A stretch of 10,533 nucleotides of DNA from Asaia bogorensis (GTDB lineage: Bacteria > Pseudomonadota > Alphaproteobacteria > Acetobacterales > Acetobacteraceae), in NCBI GenBank assembly GCA_945886995.1, contig CAMCZJ010000104.1, forward strand, positions 1 to 10,533, given 5' to 3'. The first letter of the stretch is position 1. The number at the start of each line of letters is the position of its first letter. The translations under genes were made by a program, and so were the position numbers. Positions 6,342 to 10,533 of the stretch are shown here, one piece after another. Under the pieces are notes generated by a model. That model was not told the origin of the DNA, searched no databases, and saw only the letters and a program-made list of their open reading frames with translations.

Positions 6342-6488
6342 GTATCTGCTGCGAGAATGCGTGGCGGACATGTTCTGAAGGGCGTGCAGTTTGAGCATCC
6401 CGCGCGTTTTGCGTAGGGGGCTTTGGTGAAGCCGTGTCATCTGCGCATCGCCCGCTTCGGGTAATGCCGCGCCACAGGTTTCGCCCAT

Positions 6489-6523
6489 GATGGGCGCGGA
6501 GAGGAAAAGCCGCCGCGCCCATC
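6489..6523 (-). terminator. GC-rich hairpin, probable terminator of the fdhD-mobA operon
   Basis: GATGGGCGCGG (6489-6499) and CCGCGCCCATC (6513-6523) form a perfect 11-bp stem around a 13-base loop, 68 bases past the last gene of the minus-strand operon. No T-tract follows on the minus strand. A competing smaller hairpin, CGCCCA-TGA-TGGGCG (6482-6496), shares one arm. Confidence 0.5.
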
Positions 6524-6590
6524 CTTGCGTTTGCAGAAGCCGTAGCGGCTGGTCCGCGTAAGTGGCGCGAACCGAAGCGATGAAGAATGC

Positions 6591-6896
6591 CTAGCGCAGT
6601 GTTGGCAAGCGCGTGTTGGCACCAATTTCATACGGCGTGCGAGGCGGCCCAGTTTCGCCGCGCTGTGCTTCGGGGTCAAGCGCGCGCAGGCGTTCATCCG
6701 CGCGATCCTGATCCAATTCGCTTTGTAGCGTGGACATGGCGCGTTCCGTACCAGCCTGCCCAGTGACTGGCAGGTTGGAAGGGGTGGGCGCCGGGCTTGT
6801 GGCGGCGCGTGGCGCGGGCGTGCTGGGCATGGGGGCTGGCGTTTCCGCGCAGGCGCCCAGCGCCAAAATCGCGAAAAACGCCCCGCGCCGGAACAT
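6591..6896 (-). CDS. Small proline-rich lipoprotein
   Basis: This 101-residue protein starts MFRRG, followed by a hydrophobic run and the lipobox LGAC, so Cys16 is the predicted lipidated residue; Ala follows it, which would favour outer-membrane sorting. Next comes a Pro/Ala/Thr-rich linker (about 19-45) and a charged, probably helical part with SELDQDRADERLRAL, ending in a short basic tail. It has no recognised domain. The ATG shares its A with the TGA stop of the microprotein gene upstream, so translation is probably coupled. It is the last gene of the fdhD-mobA transcription unit. The protein at 2851-3207 is a likely paralogue. Placement suggests an envelope role in the same unit, but no function can be named. 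Confidence 0.8.
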   Translation of the reverse strand: MFRRGAFFAILALGACAETPAPMPSTPAPRAATSPAPTPSNLPVTGQAGTERAMSTLQSELDQDRADERLRALDPEAQRGETGPPRTPYEIGANTRLPTLR

Positions 6897-7021
6897 CACA
6901 ACCGGACGCCGGTGGTGGCGAAGGCGACGTCCGCAGTTTGCTGGACGTTGCGGTCCAGATAAATCGCCGCGCCAATCGCAATGATGATGGCGACGCAAAC
7001 GCCGCTGATAATGCCGTTCAT
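6896..7021 (-). CDS. 41-residue single-pass membrane microprotein
   Basis: ATG 7021 is preceded by a clear GGGGAGA ribosome-binding site 6 bases upstream, and the frame runs 41 codons to a TGA that overlaps the start of the lipoprotein gene by one base. The product has a hydrophobic helix at about residues 4-21 (IISGVCVAIIIAIGAAIYL), then a soluble tail DRNVQQTADVAFATTGVRL. I recall similar tiny proteins with a tail ending in TTGVRL or TSGVRL in other alphaproteobacteria, but cannot confirm conservation here. It begins 24 bases after the mobA stop, so it is probably co-transcribed with fdhD, mobA and the lipoprotein gene. The tail probably faces the periplasm or cytoplasm depending on topology, which the sequence does not settle. 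Function is unknown. Confidence 0.8.
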   Translation of the reverse strand: MNGIISGVCVAIIIAIGAAIYLDRNVQQTADVAFATTGVRL

Positions 7022-7045
7022 GGTGTTCTCCCCGGAACCTAGCCT

Positions 7046-7678
7046 TCAGTGGTTTATGACGGGAACAGGGCTTTTCTGCAAGATTTCTTCTGCCAGTGCC
7101 AAATCCTCCGGCGCATTGGCGTTGAAGAACGGATCGTGCGGGGTAGCGGGCCAGGCGGCCTCGGCACAACCAAAGCGTGCAGTCCAGCGGTCAATCTTGC
7201 GCTCCCCAGCCAAAAGCGCGGCGCGCAATTCGCCGCGGAGCGCAACAGGCCAAAGGGCCGCCGGCGGGTGGCTTTGCCCGCCCGAGGAAGCCGCAGCCAT
7301 GGGCACGCCGCCCGCTTCCCGCGCGGCATGCAACCGGGCCACGAAATCATTCGGAATAAAGGGGCAATCCCCAGGCACCGAGGCAACCCAAGCCAGATCA
7401 GGCCGATGCGCCGCCGCCCATTCAAGCCCGGCCAGGATGCCAGCCAATGGCCCGGGATGATCCGGCAGCGGGTCCGCCACCACGGGCAGGCCGAATCGGG
7501 CAAAACGCGCGGGGTCACCATTGGCGTTCAGCACCACGGCCGCGACCTGGGGCGTGATGCGCGCCAGCACATGATCCAACAAGGGCAGACCACCAAGCAG
7601 GCGCAGCGGCTTATCCCCGCCCCCCATGCGCCGCGCGAGCCCGCCCGCCAGCACAAGACCGAGCGTTTCAGCCGCCAT
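7046..7678 (-). CDS. mobA: Molybdenum cofactor guanylyltransferase MobA
   Basis: This 210-residue cytoplasmic enzyme transfers GMP from GTP to molybdopterin-molybdate, giving the bis-MGD cofactor used by formate dehydrogenases and other DMSO-reductase-family enzymes. The nucleotide-binding loop is LVLAGGLARRMGGGDKPL (residues 8-25), with K23 the conserved lysine. The metal/GTP site D104 lies in VPGDCPFIP. The C-terminal signature FFNANAPEDLA (184-194) is intact. Two adjacent ATGs occur, 7681 and 7678; GGAAG upstream is 3 and 6 bases away respectively, so 7678 is preferred. The start overlaps the end of fdhD by 11-14 bases, which implies translational coupling. Together with fdhD this points to maturation of a molybdenum or tungsten formate dehydrogenase. 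Length is normal for the family. Confidence 0.95.
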   Translation of the reverse strand: MAAETLGLVLAGGLARRMGGGDKPLRLLGGLPLLDHVLARITPQVAAVVLNANGDPARFARFGLPVVADPLPDHPGPLAGILAGLEWAAAHRPDLAWVASVPGDCPFIPNDFVARLHAAREAGGVPMAAASSGGQSHPPAALWPVALRGELRAALLAGERKIDRWTARFGCAEAAWPATPHDPFFNANAPEDLALAEEILQKSPVPVINH

Positions 7679-8558
7679 CATTCGCTTCCGCTTCGGCGCT
7701 GTTCTTCCGCCAATGCTTGGCGCTTTCTTCTTCCACGTAGCGCAAATCAGCATCGAAAATGATGCGGTCTTCCCCCGCCAGCGCCACAAAGCGCTTGCCC
7801 TTGCAGCGCCCAATCAGCATCACCCCCGCTTCGCGCGCCAATTCCACGCCCCAAGCGGTGAAGCCGGAGCGCGAGACAAGAATGGGAATACCCATGCGCA
7901 CTGTCTTGATCACCATCTCAGATGTCAGGCGCCCCGTGGTGTAGAAAATCTTATCGCCAGGCGCTTCCTTGTTGCGGAACATCCAACCCGCGATCTTGTC
8001 CACCGCATTATGCCGCCCGACATCTTCCATATAAACCAGCGGTTCATCCTGCCGACACAGCGCGCAGCCATGAATGGCACCAGCTTCCAGATAAAGTGTC
8101 GGCAGCGCATTGATCCGATGCAGCAGGCGATAAAGCCAGGAAGTGCGGAGTTCTGCGCGCGGTAATTTTGCTTCCGCAAAACCTTCCATCAAATCACCAA
8201 AGGCCGTGCCCTGGGCGCAGCCTGAGGTCAGCGTCTTCTTGCGCAGTTTCTCCTCATAATCCGTCCGCCGGGCGGTGCGTACGATGACAACGCCAAGATC
8301 ATCATCATGATCAACGCCAATCACGTCATCATCCGCGAGCAGCATGCCTTGATTGAGCAGATAGCCCAGCGCCAAATCCTCTGGCCGATCGCCAATCGTC
8401 ATCATGGTCACGATTTCCTGACCATTGAGAAAAAGCGTGAGCGGGCGTTCCACCGTGACACTGGCTTCAATGACGGCGCCCGTATGATCTCGCCCCGTCA
8501 CGCGGCGCGTGAGGCGCGGATCGGCGGGATCGGGGCGGATGATCAGGGCATCATGCAT
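7668..8558 (-). CDS. fdhD: Formate dehydrogenase accessory sulfurtransferase FdhD
   Basis: This 296-residue cytoplasmic protein carries sulfur from an IscS-type desulfurase to the molybdenum cofactor of formate dehydrogenase, which is needed for activity. The catalytic CxxC is at C165-A-L-C168 in IHGCALC, as in E. coli FdhD. Other family marks are TSGCAQG (C114), the signature VYMEDVGRHNAVDK (175-188), TTGRLTSEMVIK (207-218) and the C-terminal GFTAWGVELAREAG. The ATG at 8558 lacks a clear ribosome-binding site, but no better in-frame start was found in the 47 bases between it and the hydantoinase gene upstream. mobA begins inside its last codons. The C-terminal tail (EEESAKHWRKNSAEAEANDGG) is polar and probably disordered. 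All key residues are present, so it should be functional. Confidence 0.96.
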   Translation of the reverse strand: MHDALIIRPDPADPRLTRRVTGRDHTGAVIEASVTVERPLTLFLNGQEIVTMMTIGDRPEDLALGYLLNQGMLLADDDVIGVDHDDDLGVVIVRTARRTDYEEKLRKKTLTSGCAQGTAFGDLMEGFAEAKLPRAELRTSWLYRLLHRINALPTLYLEAGAIHGCALCRQDEPLVYMEDVGRHNAVDKIAGWMFRNKEAPGDKIFYTTGRLTSEMVIKTVRMGIPILVSRSGFTAWGVELAREAGVMLIGRCKGKRFVALAGEDRIIFDADLRYVEEESAKHWRKNSAEAEANDGG

Positions 8559-8605
8559 GGGCGGAAGATGGGCGGGGCGCAGCGCCGGTGCAAGGATTGC
8601 GCACT

Positions 8606-10093
8606 TTACGCCGCGGGCGGCGGCGCGGGATCAAACCCATCAGGCGTGATCCCGCGCGGCCTGATCATGGCGTAGGGCCCACGCGGCAGGAAACGCCCGG
8701 TACCAGGTTCCGCCTGCACCTTGCCATCGCGCATCACCACTTCACCGCGCCGGATGGTCATGACGGGCCAGCCAGTGACCTCCATCCCCTCGTAAGGGGT
8801 ATAGTCAATCGCGTGCTGCATCAGCGCATTGGTGATGGTGACTTTCTTCTTCGGATCCCACAGTGCCAAATCCGCGTCCGCGCCGATGGCAATGGCACCC
8901 TTGCGCGGTGCCAAGCCCATCAACCGCGCGGGGTTGGTGCTGGTGAGCCGCACGAACTCATCTAGGCTGATACGGCCTTTGGAAACGCCTTCGCTGAAAA
9001 TGATGGGCAGGCGGGCGGTAAAGCCTGGAATGCCGTTCGGGATATCGCGGAACACGGCATCCGTGCCGTTCTGGCGCTTACCGAGATCACCTTCATAGGA
9101 AAAGGCGCAGTGATCTGATGAAATCACATCCAAAGTGCCGCGCCGGATCATCTCCCACACACGTTCATGTTCCTCGCGGCTGCGGGGTGCGGGGCTGCAC
9201 ATGAATTTCGCACCCTCAAAGCCCGGACGATCCATATCGGATGCGGTCAGGCTGACATATTGCGGGCAGGTTTCACCCCAAACCTTCACGCCGCGCACCT
9301 GGGCGCGCGCAATTTCCTCAGCGGCTTCTTCGCAGGAAACGTGGAAGATCTGGATCGGCTGATCCACCAATTCAGCGAGTGCAATGGCACGATGCGTCGC
9401 TTCACGCTCCACTACCGGCGGGCGCGCCCAGGCATGGTATTTCGGCGCGGTCATGCCATGCTTCAGCAATTCATGGGTGCGCCAATTGATCGCCTCATAA
9501 TTTTCGCAATGCACCGTCACCAAGCAGCCGAGTGTTCGTGCCTTGGTCAATACGCGCAGATATTGCGCATCATTCAAATGCAAGGGTTCGTAGGTGAGGA
9601 AGACCTTCAGGCTGCGCACACCTTCGGCGACAAGCCGCGGCACTTCCTGATCCATCACAGCATCTGTCGGGTCGCTGATGATCTGGTGGAAGGAATGATC
9701 AATCATGCCGCGCGCGGCGCGGGCGCGGTAATCCGTATAACGATCCCAAACGCCATAGCCCTTCCATTGCGGAATGAAGCACACGACAGAGGTTGTGCCG
9801 CCGGCGAAAGCCGCGGTGGAGGCGGTGGCGAAGCTTTCCTCATTCACCGTTATCGGCGGCTCCGCCAGGCCCGTGCTGGCATAGCCACCACGAGAGGGTT
9901 CTTCGATATGGCAATGGCTATCCACGCCACCAGGCAGCACCAGCGTGCCGGCGGCATCCACCACGCGCGCCCCATCGGCGAGCTTTTCGCCGAGGGCGAC
10001 AATACGCCCATCCTTCACGCCAATATCGCACCGCGTTGTGCCGAAGCCGGTCGCAACCTCTCCGCCACGCACTACAAGGTCAAATTCCGCCAT
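8606..10093 (-). CDS. Dihydropyrimidinase / D-hydantoinase family amidohydrolase
   Basis: This 495-residue enzyme belongs to the cyclic amidohydrolases that open dihydropyrimidine or hydantoin rings using a two-metal centre. The metal ligands are visible: H60 and H62 in GGVDSHCHIEEP, the lysine likely to be carboxylated K163 in SLKVFLTYEP, H195 in TVHCEN, H251 in IFHVSCEEA and D327 in SSDHCAF. Conserved GETCPQY and the NGIPG loop follow. Of three possible starts (10126, 10099, 10093), ATG 10093 is chosen because AGGGG lies six bases before it; the same AGGGG abuts 10099. The physiological substrate (dihydrouracil, hydantoin or a related ring) cannot be read from the sequence. It lies 47 bases upstream of fdhD and 55 bases after the flavoprotein gene, so co-transcription is possible, although no shared pathway with fdhD is known. 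Confidence 0.93.
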   Translation of the reverse strand: MAEFDLVVRGGEVATGFGTTRCDIGVKDGRIVALGEKLADGARVVDAAGTLVLPGGVDSHCHIEEPSRGGYASTGLAEPPITVNEESFATASTAAFAGGTTSVVCFIPQWKGYGVWDRYTDYRARAARGMIDHSFHQIISDPTDAVMDQEVPRLVAEGVRSLKVFLTYEPLHLNDAQYLRVLTKARTLGCLVTVHCENYEAINWRTHELLKHGMTAPKYHAWARPPVVEREATHRAIALAELVDQPIQIFHVSCEEAAEEIARAQVRGVKVWGETCPQYVSLTASDMDRPGFEGAKFMCSPAPRSREEHERVWEMIRRGTLDVISSDHCAFSYEGDLGKRQNGTDAVFRDIPNGIPGFTARLPIIFSEGVSKGRISLDEFVRLTSTNPARLMGLAPRKGAIAIGADADLALWDPKKKVTITNALMQHAIDYTPYEGMEVTGWPVMTIRRGEVVMRDGKVQAEPGTGRFLPRGPYAMIRPRGITPDGFDPAPPPAA

Positions 10094-10148
10094 GGTCATC
10101 CCCTGTTGTTGAATCGCATCCAACAAAAAACAAGTTCTAGTCTGCCGT

Positions 10149-10533
10149 TTACATCAATCCTTTGCGCCGCACCGCCGCCAAGCCCGCCGCCCGGCCCGTA
10201 CTGAAACAGGCTTGCAGCAAGTAGCCACCCGTCGGTGCTTCCCAATCCAGCATTTCGCCACAGGCGAAAACGCCAGGCAAGCGGCGGAGCATCAGGTTCT
10301 CATCTACCTCAGACCAGGAAAGCCCGCCGGCCGAGGAAATGGCGCGCGCAATCGGGAAACAACCAGTCAACTGCAGCGGCAAAGCCTTGATCAAACCGGC
10401 AAGGTCGCTTTGTTGCGCCCCGGCCTTCAGCGCTTCCTGCACCAGGGCAATCCCAACCGGCGCAAGCCCCGCATTGCGCCGCAAATGATTGGCGAGCGAA
10501 AGGCTGCCCTGCCGGCCCGAAAGCCGCGCGGCT
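10149..10533 (-). CDS. NAD(P)/FAD-dependent oxidoreductase, HI0933/TIGR03862-like (C-terminal part)
   Basis: The last 128 codons of a minus-strand gene whose 5' part is outside the window. The open frame continues to the window edge (AARLSGRQGSLSLANHL...), so it is truncated by the window, not broken. The C-terminal flavoprotein signature is clear: SSAGGLSWSEVDENLMLRRLPGVFACGEMLDWEAPTGGYLLQACFSTGRAAG, in order a Gly-Gly-turn, the substrate-domain return, the FAD-binding GE-x-LD motif and the TGGY-x-xQ helix. This fits the BaiN/HI0933-type flavoproteins of the TIGR03862 branch. The substrate is unknown. It ends 55 bases before the hydantoinase start. Confidence 0.85.
   Translation of the reverse strand, partial: AARLSGRQGSLSLANHLRRNAGLAPVGIALVQEALKAGAQQSDLAGLIKALPLQLTGCFPIARAISSAGGLSWSEVDENLMLRRLPGVFACGEMLDWEAPTGGYLLQACFSTGRAAGLAAVRRKGLM

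Larger units (their letters stand above)
6174..6590. other. 417-base non-coding region rich in hairpins
   Basis: No frame here is convincing. A minus frame (6488-6252) is open for 78 codons but has no good ribosome-binding site or recognised domain. The region holds the ctrA-proximal hairpin, the palindromes TTTCAC-GCTGA-GTGAAA (6281-6297) and GGTCTAGACC (6332-6341), and the 11-bp stem at 6489-6523. It separates convergent transcription of ctrA and the fdhD-mobA operon, so transcript ends are expected. A small RNA cannot be excluded. Confidence 0.5.

Noticed and set aside
6252..6488. 78-codon minus-strand frame downstream of ctrA
   Set aside because: No ribosome-binding site, no recognised domain, and it overlaps palindromes and the candidate repeat.
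7049..7762. 237-codon plus-strand frame opposite mobA
   Set aside because: Shadow of mobA, which has all catalytic motifs on the minus strand.
9167..10204. 345-codon plus-strand frame opposite the hydantoinase gene
   Set aside because: The minus strand carries the complete metal-ligand set of the amidohydrolase; the plus frame crosses two genes and lacks any motif.

Overview
The window looks like chromosomal DNA of a GC-rich alphaproteobacterium, probably Rhodospirillales/Acetobacteraceae-like. The strongest taxonomic marker is a full-length ctrA gene, the cell-cycle/motility master regulator restricted to Alphaproteobacteria. Codon use is GC-rich throughout, and several other genes resemble alphaproteobacterial families. 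The lineage below class level is inferred from protein resemblance recalled from memory, not from a search.

Layout. (1) Positions 1-2748 hold a divergent pair: a partial biotin/lipoate-ligase-like gene (minus) and a 682-residue multi-cluster 4Fe-4S protein (plus), of a kind known near formate dehydrogenase maturation genes. (2) 2749-3575 is a less GC-rich stretch with one small putative lipoprotein gene (minus) and otherwise apparently non-coding DNA. (3) 3576-5251 holds two plus-strand enzymes: a carboxymuconolactone decarboxylase-family protein and an epoxide-hydrolase-like alpha/beta hydrolase. (4) 5252-6173 is a structured AT-rich leader followed by ctrA. (5) 6174-6590 has no confident gene but several hairpins and a possible dispersed intergenic repeat. 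(6) 6591-10533 is a minus-strand gene train, in transcription order: a partial flavoprotein of the TIGR03862/HI0933 type, a hydantoinase/dihydropyrimidinase, fdhD, mobA, a 41-residue membrane microprotein and a lipoprotein. The last four genes overlap or lie very close and probably form one operon.

How the genes may work together. FdhD (sulfuration of the molybdenum cofactor for formate dehydrogenase) and MobA (addition of GMP to the cofactor) are molybdoenzyme maturation factors. The 4Fe-4S protein and ligase-like protein at the left end are plausible accessory factors of the same formate dehydrogenase system, whose structural genes are not in this window. ctrA and the two enzymes lie between these two groups.

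The main points of interest are the tiny translationally coupled membrane gene, the pair of paralogous lipoproteins about 3.5 kb apart (one with a doubtful start), the nested inverted repeat and GANTC pair upstream of ctrA, and the almost zero-length divergent start region at 698/700. I saw no CRISPR array, tRNA, rRNA, insertion sequence or phage gene.
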